Source: JAWKWA01 sp041397765 (GTDB lineage: Bacteria > Pseudomonadota > Alphaproteobacteria > Rhizobiales > Hyphomicrobiaceae). From it: a DNA stretch of 64,000 bases. Below the pieces are notes generated by a model, which worked only from the letters and a program-made list of their open reading frames with translations, did no database searches and was not told the origin of the DNA. Both the position numbers and the translations under genes were made by a program. Shown one piece after another: positions 21,435-29,722 of this stretch; positions within the stretch are counted from its first letter, which is position 1, and every line of letters begins with the position of its first letter. Location of the stretch: NCBI GenBank assembly GCA_041397765.1, contig JAWKWA010000003.1, positions 186,001-250,000 of the forward strand. The letters run 5' to 3'.

Positions 21435-22649
21435 TCAGCCGCGATAGCCGTAGAGCCAGTCGTAGCGTGAAAGCAGGCGCCGCGCCGGCACGAGCCCCAT
21501 CACGGCATTGCGGGCCAGCGCCATCGGCCCCCTCATGTGGTAGAGGCCGCCGTTCGACTGGCTGGCGGCCTGGACACGCGCCGCGCGCGGCCGCCGGGCG
21601 GCCTCGTAGCGACGGAAGGCGCCGGCAATGTCGTCGGGGGCACCCTGGAGCGCGCAGCCGAGCGCGACGGCATCCTCCAGTGCCAGCGCCGCGCCCTGGG
21701 CGAGGAAGGGAAGCACCGGATGGGCGGCATCGCCGACGAGCGTCACCGGTCCGCGCGTCCATGGCCGGTCCGCCGGCACGCCGTAGAGCGCCCAGCGTCG
21801 CCACAGCGCGACGGCGCCGAGCAGGTCGCGGATCGCCGGGGCGGCCCGGGCGAAGGCCACCAGCAGCGGTGCCGGATCGGCATTGTGGTCGTAGCCCTCG
21901 CCTTGCCAGGGATCCTCGACCACGGCGACGATGTTGAGGAGCCGGCCCCGCGCCACCGGATAGGCGACGAGGTGGGTGTCGGGGCCGAGAAAGAGCGAGA
22001 CATCCGGCTCGGTGAAGGCGGCCGGCGCATCCTCCATCGGGATCATCGCCCGCCAGGCGGTGTGGCCGCTGAAGGCCGGCCCCGGCCGTGGCCGAGTGTC
22101 GCCGGCCGCCGGAACGAAGGCCCGGCAACGCGACCACAGACCGTCGGCACCGATGGCCGCCACGCCCTCGATCGCCGGATCGTCGGCTGCGGCCGGATGG
22201 GCGACGACGCGCCGCGCCGCCGCAGGATCCTCGCCGAGGCTCAGCCGTTCGATCTGCAACCCGAACCGGGCCGTGATCTCAGGCACATCGGCCATCCGCC
22301 CGACCAGCGCATCGAGCAGGTCCTGCCGCCGCAAGGTCCAGTACGGCATCCCGAACCGCCGCCGCATCTCCTCCCGGACCGGCAGCCGGGCAAGCGGCCG
22401 GCTGGTCGCCATGTCATGGATGCAGATCGAGACCGGCTCGAAGGCATGGGCCGCCACCCGCTCGAGGACGCCGAGACGCTCGAGCATCCGGACGGCGTTG
22501 GGGCCGAGCTGGAGGCCGGCGCCGGTCTCCTCGAAAGCGGCCCGCGACTCGAGCACCAGGATTTCGCGGCCGGTGCGCGCCAAGGCCAGCGCCGCGGCAA
22601 TGCCGCCGATGCCGCCACCGACGATCAGGACTGGTGGCCGTTGCCCCAC
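21435..22649 (-). CDS. FAD-dependent aromatic monooxygenase (salicylate hydroxylase-like)
   Basis: A 404-residue protein. GTG start at 22649 after GGAGG. Class A flavoprotein monooxygenase motifs: VLIVGGGIGGIAAALALART (FAD dinucleotide site), GAGLQLGPNAVRMLERLG, the DG-type motif AIGADGLWSRCR, and GPVTLVGDAAHPVLPFLAQG (second FAD site). Such enzymes use NAD(P)H and O2 to hydroxylate aromatic rings; the nearest characterised group is salicylate/3-hydroxybenzoate hydroxylases, but the substrate cannot be set from sequence. No ring-cleavage genes are adjacent. A small zinc-finger gene lies just upstream on the same strand. Confidence 0.9.
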   Translation of the reverse strand: MGQRPPVLIVGGGIGGIAAALALARTGREILVLESRAAFEETGAGLQLGPNAVRMLERLGVLERVAAHAFEPVSICIHDMATSRPLARLPVREEMRRRFGMPYWTLRRQDLLDALVGRMADVPEITARFGLQIERLSLGEDPAAARRVVAHPAAADDPAIEGVAAIGADGLWSRCRAFVPAAGDTRPRPGPAFSGHTAWRAMIPMEDAPAAFTEPDVSLFLGPDTHLVAYPVARGRLLNIVAVVEDPWQGEGYDHNADPAPLLVAFARAAPAIRDLLGAVALWRRWALYGVPADRPWTRGPVTLVGDAAHPVLPFLAQGAALALEDAVALGCALQGAPDDIAGAFRRYEAARRPRAARVQAASQSNGGLYHMRGPMALARNAVMGLVPARRLLSRYDWLYGYRG

Positions 22650-22707
22650 GCGCGCCGACCTCCACCGCTCACCGGAACGCTTGCTGCCCCGCGCGGCAGG
22701 CGATCCC

Positions 22708-22950
22708 TCAGACCGTCTCGATCAGCACGCAGCCGGGCGGATCGGTGTCGCCGGCGCCGAGACGCCCGTCATGCACATAGAGCGTCGAGCAATAGGGGCA
22801 GATGATCTGCGTGTCGCGGCCCATGTCGAGATAGACATGCGGGTGGTCGAAGGGCGGCCGGGCGCCGATGCATTCGAGCTCGCGCGCGCCGACGAAGATC
22901 TTCTCGACGCCGAGATCGTTGCACAGATGGGGTATCGGGGCGTCGGCCAT
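22708..22950 (-). CDS. Zinc-finger (CHCC type) protein, NDUFS6-like
   Basis: An 80-residue protein of the zf-CHCC family: ECIGARPPFDHPHVYLDM then IICPYCSTLYVHDG give the Cys-His-Cys-Cys ligands. In mitochondria the homologous domain is the NDUFS6 subunit of complex I, and alphaproteobacteria keep a short version that may be a complex I accessory subunit. This role is inferred from family knowledge. It is 58 bases from the FAD monooxygenase gene. Confidence 0.9.
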   Translation of the reverse strand: MADAPIPHLCNDLGVEKIFVGARELECIGARPPFDHPHVYLDMGRDTQIICPYCSTLYVHDGRLGAGDTDPPGCVLIETV

Positions 22951-23130
22951 CGGGTCTTCCTCGTCTGCTCGTCGTCCTGTGCTCAAGTCGCCCGGGACTA
23001 GCGACGCCGCCGGGCGAGGCGACGCGCGGACAATAGGCAAGCGCGCCCGGGAATGGTAGGGGGCAAAAGGGCCGCCCCACCGCGACAAGATGGGGCGCAC
23101 AATGCCGGGCGGCGAACAAGGGTGAACCGG

Positions 23131-23883
23131 ATGAAGCGCTTCGTCTCCCAGGGGATCGGTATCGCCTATCACGACGAGGGCGAGGGCGATCCCATCCTGC
23201 TGATCCATGGCTTCGCCTCGAATGCGCGGGTCAACTGGATCGACACGCTCTGGGTGAGGACCCTCAAAGAGGCCGGCTTCCGCGTCGTCGCCCTCGACAA
23301 TCGCGGCCATGGCGAGAGCGACAAGCCCCACGACGAGGCCGCCTATGGCGCGCGCCTCATGGCGGGCGACGCGCTCGCCCTTCTCGACCATCTGGGAATC
23401 GCGCGGGCCGACGTGATGGGCTACTCGATGGGCGCGCGCATCACCGCATTTCTCGCGCTCGACCATCCCGGCCGGGTTCGCAGCGCCATATTCGGCGGGC
23501 TCGGTATCAACATGATCCGCGGCGTCGGCGGCGCGCGGCCGATCGCGGCGGCCCTGCTGGCACCCACGATCGACGAGGTGACGAACGCGACCGCGCGCAC
23601 CTTCCGCGCCTTCGCCGAGCAGACCGGCAGCGACCTGAAGGCGCTCGCCGCCTGCATCCTCTCATCGCGCGAGGAGATCACCGCGGACATGATCGGCCGC
23701 CTCGCCATGCCGGTTCTGGTCGCGGTCGGCACCGAGGACGTGATCGGCGGCCCGGCCGGGGAGCTCGCCACACTGATCCCCGGCGCCATCCATGCCGACA
23801 TCGAGCGGCGTGACCACATGAAGGCGGTCGGCGACCGCCAGTACAAGGCCGCGGTGCTCGCCTTTCTCGCCGGCCGGCCCTGA
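23131..23883 (+). CDS. Alpha/beta hydrolase
   Basis: A 250-residue protein. Start at 23131 chosen because MKRFVSQGIGIAYHDEGEG begins the fold directly; the frame is open upstream to 23053. The catalytic triad is S99 in VMGYSMGAR, an aspartate in VAVGTEDVIGG, and a histidine in ERRDHMKAVGD; the oxyanion loop is in LLIHGFASN, and LDNRGHGESDKP is typical. It is probably an esterase or lipase-like enzyme; substrate unknown. Divergent from the zinc-finger gene. Confidence 0.9.
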   Translation: MKRFVSQGIGIAYHDEGEGDPILLIHGFASNARVNWIDTLWVRTLKEAGFRVVALDNRGHGESDKPHDEAAYGARLMAGDALALLDHLGIARADVMGYSMGARITAFLALDHPGRVRSAIFGGLGINMIRGVGGARPIAAALLAPTIDEVTNATARTFRAFAEQTGSDLKALAACILSSREEITADMIGRLAMPVLVAVGTEDVIGGPAGELATLIPGAIHADIERRDHMKAVGDRQYKAAVLAFLAGRP

Positions 23884-24066
23884 CGGGCTCCGCCCGACCG
23901 GCCGGCACCGGCGAATTTGGTGCAGTGCGGCATGAACCGTGGTAGAGGTTGATGCGTTGAAACGTGGGGCGAGGGTAGGCCCGTTGCCGTCCATCGGGGC
24001 AGCGCGGACGCGCATTCCCCTTCGACCCGCGAGACCGTTCAAAACGAGGCCCGGAGGCCGCGCTCC

Positions 24067-24903
24067 ATGTCCTACAAGGCCACGCAGACCGAGAGCCTCG
24101 ACCGCGTCGATCCGGTCTGGACGCGCGTGCGCGAGGAGGCCGAGGCGGCGATCCGCCACGAGCCCGCGCTCGGCGGCTTCATCTATGCGACGGTGCTGCA
24201 CCACGACCGGCTCGAAGAGTCGATCTGCCACCGCCTCTCGCAGCGCCTGACCCATCCCGATGTCGACGCCGGGCTGATCTACGACATCTTCGACGAACTG
24301 CTCGGCGTCGAGCCGCAGATCGCCGAGGCGTTCCGCGCCGACCTCATCGCCGTGCTCGAGCGCGACCCCGCCTGCACCCGCTTTCTCGAGCCCCTGCTCT
24401 ATTTCAAGGGCTTCCACGCGCTGCAGACGCATCGTTTCGCGCATCTGCTGTGGAAGGCGGGCCGGCGCGATTTCTCGCTCTACCTGCAGAGCCAGGCCAG
24501 CCGCGTCTTCTCGATCGACATCCACCCGGCCGCCCGTATCGGCCGCGGCATCTTCATCGACCATGGCCATGCCATCGTCATCGGCGAGACGGCGGTGGTC
24601 GGCGACAATGTATCGATGCTGCACAATGTGACGCTCGGCGGCACCGGCAAGGAGAGCGGCGATCGCCATCCCAAGATCGAGAGCGGCGTGCTGATCGGTG
24701 CCGGTGCCAAGATCCTCGGCAACATCCGCGTCGGACACTGCTCGCGCGTCGCCGCCGGCAGCGTGGTCCTGAAGGACGTGCCGCCGCGCTCGACCGTCGC
24801 CGGCGTGCCGGCCCGGGTCGTCGGCGAGGCGCCCTGTTCCGACGATCCTTCGCGCTCGATGGACCAGGTCTTCCCGAGGGACGGAACGGGCGAGAGCCAG
24901 TAG
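24067..24903 (+). CDS. cysE: Serine O-acetyltransferase CysE
   Basis: A 278-residue enzyme making O-acetyl-L-serine from serine and acetyl-CoA, the first step of cysteine synthesis. The N-terminal helical SATase domain runs to about residue 150 (ESICHRLSQRLTHPDVDAGL, HRFAHLLWKAGRRDFSLYLQ). The left-handed beta-helix of hexapeptide repeats follows: FSIDIHPAARIGRGIFIDHG with catalytic histidine and aspartate, VGDNVSMLHNVTLGGTGKE, GDRHPKIESGVLIGAGAKIL. The short C-terminal tail may carry the cysteine-feedback and CysK-binding region. It is followed by the DUF3126 gene, a usual neighbour in Hyphomicrobiales. Confidence 0.96.
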   Translation: MSYKATQTESLDRVDPVWTRVREEAEAAIRHEPALGGFIYATVLHHDRLEESICHRLSQRLTHPDVDAGLIYDIFDELLGVEPQIAEAFRADLIAVLERDPACTRFLEPLLYFKGFHALQTHRFAHLLWKAGRRDFSLYLQSQASRVFSIDIHPAARIGRGIFIDHGHAIVIGETAVVGDNVSMLHNVTLGGTGKESGDRHPKIESGVLIGAGAKILGNIRVGHCSRVAAGSVVLKDVPPRSTVAGVPARVVGEAPCSDDPSRSMDQVFPRDGTGESQ

Positions 24904-25272
24904 CGACCTGCCCCTTGAGGCCACCACGCGGCCTGCGGCGCGCGATTGTCTCTCGTGAGGCGATGCTGCGTCGCGGCGCCATGCCGGCCGCATTCTGCCG
25001 CCATCGGGTCATTTCCGGGTCGCAACGTCTCGGCGGTGGAGTGAATTTGACACGTGAGTTCCGGTCGCCGCGCGGTGACCTGCTCAAGTGTCAAATCCGG
25101 AAGTTCCACTGGAATCATGGGCTTGCAAGTGGTTCTCGTGATGGTGGCCCTTGTTCGCGCGGGTTCTGCCAGGGCCGGCAAATGTCGGGAATGAGCCACT
25201 AGGCGGTTGCGGTGGGCGGCCCCGAGCGGCTACCAAGCGGCACCCGAGACGAACCGTGAAGGAGGCAATGCC
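24904..25272. other. Intergenic region with an inverted repeat, no gene recognised
   Basis: No coding frame with family resemblance is seen. It holds the inverted repeat described at 25045-25096 and, at the right end, the very strong ribosome-binding site GAAGGAGG for the DUF3126 gene. Confidence 0.5.
25045..25096. promoter_or_regulatory. Inverted repeat upstream of the DUF3126 gene, possible operator
   Basis: ATTTGACACGTGAG (25045-25058) and CTCAAGTGTCAAAT (25083-25096) are inverted copies matching at 13 of 14 positions, with a 24-base spacer. No T-tract follows, so a terminator for cysE is less likely than a protein-binding site. Its regulator is unknown. Confidence 0.45.
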
Positions 25273-25488
25273 TTGAAACGTGACGAGATCACCCGCCTCG
25301 AGCGATTCCTGAGGCGGACGTTCAAGAGCGAGGGCCTCAGCGTGCGGCCGCGGCCGAAGAAGGACGATTCCGCCGAGGTCTATATGGGCGACGAGTTCAT
25401 CGGCGTGCTGTTCCGCGACGACGAGGACGGCGACACCTCCTATCAGTTCCAGATGGCGATCCTCGGCATGGACCTCGAGGACGACTGA
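25273..25488 (+). CDS. DUF3126 family protein
   Basis: A 71-residue protein. A TTG start at 25273 sits seven bases after GAAGGAGG; the ATG at 25268 meets a stop at once, which fixes the choice. The sequence (LKRDEITRLERFLRRTFKSE, then KKDDSAEVYMGDEFIGVLFR) is the whole DUF3126 domain. Function unknown; short, acidic, probably cytosolic. Confidence 0.88.
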   Translation: MKRDEITRLERFLRRTFKSEGLSVRPRPKKDDSAEVYMGDEFIGVLFRDDEDGDTSYQFQMAILGMDLEDD

Positions 25489-25670
25489 CCTCGACGGCCT
25501 CTCGCCCCAGGCTCCGGTGCCAACTCCGCCGGGCCGACTCCTCCCTCCCATACGTCTCTGGCGCCAGGGCCTCCGCCACCGGCGTCCCTGGCACGCTCCT
25601 TGCTGCCATGCGGCCACCCGGGCCGCCTGCCGCGACACGGGGGGGGCACGGGCAACGGGAGGCAAGGGCC

Positions 25671-26003
25671 ATGGAATTCGGAATCTTCGAGATCTTCTGC
25701 GGGGCAGTGGTCGGTTTCGTGACCGGCGGTCTCATCATGAGCCTGTTCCGCCTCGTCACCGGACGCCCGCTCGGCTTCGCCCTCGAGGATCAACTCGGCA
25801 CCTCGCCGCTTGCCATTCTCGCGATCCTCGTCCGTTTGATCGCCGGCCCGACCATTCTCGCCCGCAATGTCGTCAATCCCGACGAGAACAGCGAGCCCGA
25901 GCCCGCTCTCGCTCTTGCCGGCCTCGCCGTCGCCGTGGTCTGGAGCATCGGTGTCGGCCTGCCGCTTTTCGTCTCGATGATGCCCGCCTTCGCCGCGCCC
26001 TGA
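25671..26003 (+). CDS. Small membrane protein, possibly DUF6949 family
   Basis: A 110-residue protein. Start at 25671 after GGGAGGCAAGG. Three hydrophobic segments lie at about residues 5-27 (IFEIFCGAVVGFVTGGLIMS), 43-62 (LAILAILVRLIAGPTILARN) and 83-106. The N-terminal pattern resembles a rhizobial membrane family (DUF6949, from memory, not certain). Inner-membrane protein, function unknown. A run of seven G lies about 25 bases upstream. Confidence 0.75.
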   Translation: MEFGIFEIFCGAVVGFVTGGLIMSLFRLVTGRPLGFALEDQLGTSPLAILAILVRLIAGPTILARNVVNPDENSEPEPALALAGLAVAVVWSIGVGLPLFVSMMPAFAAP

Positions 26004-26132
26004 GACCACACGCCTTCCCGGCCCGCCAGCCGGAGCCGTCCAGGCGAATTGACAAGCCCCTTCCGCCCGCCGACAAAACCATTCCCTGCGTGCCAATGGT
26101 CTGGCGCGGCGCCCGGCAGGAGTGAGACGGCG

Positions 26133-26663
26133 ATGACGATCTACGACCTGGAAGGCACGTCCCCCGACCTCCCCGCCGACGGCGATTGCTTCATCGCGCC
26201 GAACGCCGTTCTGGTCGGCCGCGTCCGGCTGCTCGCCGCGGCGAGCGTGTGGTTCGGCGCTGTTCTGCGCGGCGACAATGAATGGATCACCGTCGGCGAG
26301 AGCTCGAACGTGCCGGACGGCGCCGTTCTGCACACCGACATGGGCTTTCCCTTGACCATCGGCCGGGGTTGCACCATCGGCCACATGGCCATGCTTCATG
26401 GTTGCACCATCGCCGAGAACAGCCTCGTCGGCATCGGCGCGGTCGTGCTGAACGGCGCCCGCATCGGCCGCAATTGCCTGATCGGTGCCCACGCCCTCGT
26501 CACCGAGGGCAAAGAGATCCCCGACAACTCGCTGGTGATGGGCTCGCCGGGACGGATCATCCGCACCCTCGGGGCCGAGGACGAGCAGCGCCTTGCGGCC
26601 TCCGCCCGCCACTATGTCGAGAACTGGCGCCGCTATCGCCGGTCGATGAGCCCGGGCGGCTGA
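26133..26663 (+). CDS. Gamma carbonic anhydrase family protein
   Basis: A 176-residue left-handed beta-helix protein starting MTIYDLEGTSPDLPADG after CAGGAGTGAGACGG. Hexapeptide repeats run through most of it (VWFGAVLRGDNEWITVGESS). Zinc-ligand histidines are in VLHTDMG, and in TIGHMAMLHGCTI. YrdA/CaiE-type members are common in alphaproteobacteria; some are carbonic anhydrases, many have unproven activity. It converges with the BTLCP gene, with a terminator between. Confidence 0.92.
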   Translation: MTIYDLEGTSPDLPADGDCFIAPNAVLVGRVRLLAAASVWFGAVLRGDNEWITVGESSNVPDGAVLHTDMGFPLTIGRGCTIGHMAMLHGCTIAENSLVGIGAVVLNGARIGRNCLIGAHALVTEGKEIPDNSLVMGSPGRIIRTLGAEDEQRLAASARHYVENWRRYRRSMSPGG

Positions 26664-26710
26664 GAAGGACCGCTGACGCCCCGGCGCAGCGGCCCCCCGA
26701 AAAGAGAAAG

Positions 26711-26740
26711 AGCCGGCTTCCGCGAGGGAAGGCCGGCTCG
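26711..26740. terminator. Bidirectional terminator
   Basis: GAGCCGGCTTCC and GGAAGGCCGGCTC form a 12-base-pair stem with one bulged G and a short loop. The left flank AAAAGAGAAA acts as a U-rich tail for the minus-strand transcript; the right flank is GAGTTT. It lies between the converging gamma carbonic anhydrase and BTLCP genes. Confidence 0.7.
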
Positions 26741-26852
26741 AGTTTCAGACCCGGTGGGGGGTCGATGGCAGGGTAGGTGCGTCACCGGGTCTGTGTCTTC
26801 GTGGCGCCGCGTTGAAATGGCGGGCCGAAAGGGGCGAGCCTCGACAGAGGTC

Positions 26853-27503
26853 TCAGGGATCGTTCGGCGCCTCCGATGCAATGAGCCCGTCGCTCTTGTC
26901 CTCGCTCGGCACGAGCGAGACCCAGATGCGCGGATCGAGATAGGACTGGCGCTTCACATAGGCATAGGGCCGGCTCGACCACAGCACGACCTCGTCGTAG
27001 CGGTTGTCGAGAATGTAGTCGCCGCGGCTCGTGCGCGCCGTCAGCAGGGCATGGCCCTCGCCGTTCTCGTCGCGCACCACCGTGATGAGGAGAGCCGCCT
27101 TCGGCCAGCCGCGCTCGGTCAGCATGCGCTGCTTGAGCAGTGCATAGTCCTCGCAATCGCCACGCCGTCCCGGCACCGTCCAGTATTCGCTGGTGCCGTA
27201 GATCTCCTCGTCGCTCGCCGGCTCGACAGTCCGGTTGGCGATCAGGTTGACCTCGGCGAGTTCCTTCAAGACCTCCCGCGTGGCCGTGACGCGGCTCTCG
27301 CCCGGCCGTCCCCGCTCGCACAGCTCGGACTGGCGCTCGCACATCCTTGTGAAGCCCGACGGGGCCATGGTCTGACCGAACACGCGCATGAAGGCGGGGC
27401 CATCGACCTCCTGCAGGCTCGCCGGCGCGACCTCGCTCGCCGCCGCGGCGTCGACCGCCGCGAGGCCGGCGATCACCGCCACTATGCTTGCCCACTTGGA
27501 CAC
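26853..27503 (-). CDS. Bacterial transglutaminase-like cysteine proteinase (BTLCP, peptidase C93)
   Basis: A 216-residue protein. The GTG at 27503 follows GGAGG by seven bases and opens directly into a signal peptide (WASIVAVIAGLAAVDAAAAS), so it was preferred to the longer frame from 27578. The family triad is present: C117 in GRRGDCEDYALLKQ, H151 in GEGHALLTA, D166 in YILDNRYDEV. Periplasmic BTLCP members of the LapG group cleave adhesins under c-di-GMP control, but other members have unknown targets; no LapD or adhesin lies next to it. A PilZ protein gene follows on the same strand upstream. Confidence 0.9.
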   Translation of the reverse strand: MSKWASIVAVIAGLAAVDAAAASEVAPASLQEVDGPAFMRVFGQTMAPSGFTRMCERQSELCERGRPGESRVTATREVLKELAEVNLIANRTVEPASDEEIYGTSEYWTVPGRRGDCEDYALLKQRMLTERGWPKAALLITVVRDENGEGHALLTARTSRGDYILDNRYDEVVLWSSRPYAYVKRQSYLDPRIWVSLVPSEDKSDGLIASEAPNDP

Positions 27504-27902
27504 GGACCAACCTCCAAATTCAACTTGCCGCAAGATTGCCACAAAGATCCTGAGCAACCGCGAAGCCGATCGTTTCAATTTGAGGCAGACAAGAATAAAA
27601 TCGTATTAATTGCGGAGAGAGAAATTGCCTAAAATGTTGATCGAATGCCGACGAACGACATGGATCGACGGCATGTCGCTGGGCGGCTTGCGGTCGAGTG
27701 ACGATCAGATGCTGTGAGGACGGGGATCGGACGGGCGGCGAGGCCGGCCCGCAAGGGGAGGGGGACGCAAAACGGCTTCACCCCATGGCAGGGCCGCGAG
27801 GCGGCCATGCGCGGCGGCCCTTGCGGGCAGCCTCGTCTCGTTGCGACCGGCGGGACTTGCCCTGGCGGCAAGGCTGGCCGGACCTGTCCTCGCTGCGATG
27901 CC
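27504..27902. other. Intergenic stretch, no gene recognised
   Basis: About 400 bases between the tandem PilZ gene and the BTLCP gene. The part near 27530-27640 is A/T-richer and likely carries the BTLCP promoter. No recognisable gene on either strand. Confidence 0.5.
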
Positions 27903-28535
27903 TCAGCCGAAATGGCGGCGCAGCGCCGAGGGGTTCTGGATGTCGAGGAACTGGACGCCGATGCCCTGGTCGTGGTGACGCATGACCTTCGCGCGGAGGC
28001 GTCCGACCAGGATCTCGCTGCCGAGCGGTGGCCGCGCGGCGGTTGCGACCGAGGCGCCCGAGATCGAGATGTCGAGCATGCGGCAGGCGACCTGCCGGCC
28101 GTCGGAGAGCGTCATCGACGAGGCGACGTTCTCGGTCGACATGCGGTCGTGGCGGCGCGCCTCGGGGATGCCGAGGGCCCGGCGGTTGATGAGCCAGGTG
28201 AGCTGGGCGGCGAGCTTCTCGCGCCGATGCTGCGTCGCCTGGATCTGGATGGCGAAGCCGCCGTCGATGAAGCGGACGACGGGGCCGTCGATGCGGCCGA
28301 TCTCGTCGAAATAGGCGATGATGTGTTCGCCGAGCTCGAGCGTCTCCTCCGTCTGCAGCGCCGCGCCGCCGACCGAGACATTGATGAGCTTGCAGGTGTG
28401 CTCGGTCTTGTCGGCACGCATGAAGCGCCCGAGGCAGAGCAGGGGAATGCGCTTGTGGCGGCGGCGCTCGGAAGGGGTTCGCTCGAGCCCCAGGACGTCG
28501 CCGTCGGCGGGGGAGAGGAACTCGTCAAGGACCAT
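27903..28535 (-). CDS. Tandem PilZ domain protein
   Basis: A 210-residue protein with two PilZ domains. Domain 1 (about 20-105) has RRRHKR and, further on, NVSVGG; domain 2 (about 125-205) has RRHDR and DISISG. Both therefore carry the RxxxR and (D/N)xSxxG motifs that bind cyclic di-GMP. No signal peptide or membrane segment is seen, so it is a cytosolic c-di-GMP receptor. The output is unknown. A PAS-domain gene lies upstream on the same strand. Confidence 0.88.
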   Translation of the reverse strand: MVLDEFLSPADGDVLGLERTPSERRRHKRIPLLCLGRFMRADKTEHTCKLINVSVGGAALQTEETLELGEHIIAYFDEIGRIDGPVVRFIDGGFAIQIQATQHRREKLAAQLTWLINRRALGIPEARRHDRMSTENVASSMTLSDGRQVACRMLDISISGASVATAARPPLGSEILVGRLRAKVMRHHDQGIGVQFLDIQNPSALRRHFG

Positions 28536-28725
28536 TGCTTCGATTCCCTCAAGGCGGCGGCATCAAAGACTGCGGACCGCCCCGCATGTCTGCGCTCGCC
28601 ATGTCTGGTCTCGACTATGGTCCTTCGGCTTTAACAAACGCCTAATCGGGGACGGGCACTGGCCCGTTTTGGGATGTGCCGCCGGGACGGTCCCGCGATC
28701 GCGGCCGGGCCATGCCTCATGGGGC

Positions 28726-29361
28726 CTACTCGGCTGGCGGCTCGCTCGAGCGCCCGCCCTCGTAGACGCGGAAATTGCGCCGCTCGCGCTTGACGACGCG
28801 CGAGCCCGCCGGCTCCGGCACGAAGGGTGCCTGACCGGCCGCCCGCGCGATCACGGCATGGGGCCGCCCATCGGGCCAGACCAGATTGAAAGTGCGGATG
28901 CGTACCGAGACGAGCGGCTCGTCGCCGAGCCAGAATGGCGGCTCGCCGCAGGCGACCGAGCCGAGCAGCCGGGTGATCTCGTTGCCGGTATGCAGGAGCG
29001 GCAGGAACATGAGCTCGAGCGTCGCCACGCGCCCGTTGCGGTCGCTGCCCTCGAACTGCACGATCCCCGCCGCGCCTTCCTTGCAGACGCTCTCGAGGAT
29101 GCGGATCAAGGCCTCGCGGTCGTCGATGCTCCACAGGCCGATGATGTCGGTGCCGCGCAATTCGCGGGCGAAGATCTCGCAGATCCGCGTGCCGGCGAGG
29201 CGGAACGCATAGGCCTTGCGCTCGAGCCGCTCCAGAATGAAGGTGTCGGGCAGGATGGCCGCGATGCGCGACGGCTCGATCTCGAACCGCTTGGGCGCGA
29301 TGCGAAAGCCGCGCATCTCGTTCCAGTACGCATAGAGGACCTGGCTAGTTCTTTCTCGCAT
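28726..29361 (-). CDS. PAS domain protein (PAS_5 family)
   Basis: A 211-residue protein. The single PAS-like domain covers about 8-150: YAYWNEMRGFRIAPKRFEIE, ILPDTFILERLERKAYAFRL, GTRICEIFARELRGTDIIGL, then LELMFLPLLHTGNEITRLLG. This is the alphaproteobacterial PAS_5 (formerly DUF1491-type) layout, in which the PAS domain has no attached output domain. A basic C-terminal tail contains SRVVKRERRNFRVYEGGR. Ligand and partner unknown. Confidence 0.85.
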   Translation of the reverse strand: MRERTSQVLYAYWNEMRGFRIAPKRFEIEPSRIAAILPDTFILERLERKAYAFRLAGTRICEIFARELRGTDIIGLWSIDDREALIRILESVCKEGAAGIVQFEGSDRNGRVATLELMFLPLLHTGNEITRLLGSVACGEPPFWLGDEPLVSVRIRTFNLVWPDGRPHAVIARAAGQAPFVPEPAGSRVVKRERRNFRVYEGGRSSEPPAE

Positions 29362-29722
29362 TACCCTCGAACCCCTTCCGCGGCCCGGACTTTTCCGGTG
29401 CCTTCAGCCGGCTCCGCCCATGCGCGGATCCCCCCGGCCGTTCTCATATGGAACACTGGCTGCGGCTGCACGTCGTCGACGGAACGCAAGCAGCATCTCT
29501 CGTGCCAGTCGGTGGGCAGCCCCCGCGGCGCCAAATTGCGCCTTGTGAAGCCCTGGGGCCGCTTGCTAGAGCATGGACGGGCGCGAGGCTCTTTTTGAGG
29601 GGTTGTGCGCCTGTCAGGTATGCCGCAGATGCGGACCTCGACCGTCCGGGCGTCCGCAGCGGCGGGCATCCGCTCCCCGGTGCGCCGGGCTTTCGATCCC
29701 AGACGCGGGAGAGCGCCGACAG
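29362..29722. other. Intergenic region, no gene recognised
   Basis: This region holds the divergent promoters of the PAS gene (minus) and rhomboid gene (plus). Open frames exist on both strands but have no family resemblance and odd composition. Confidence 0.4.

Noticed and set aside
29361..29669. A 102-codon minus-strand frame upstream of the PAS gene
   Set aside because: No ribosome-binding site, no family resemblance, and it lies in the promoter gap of two divergent genes.
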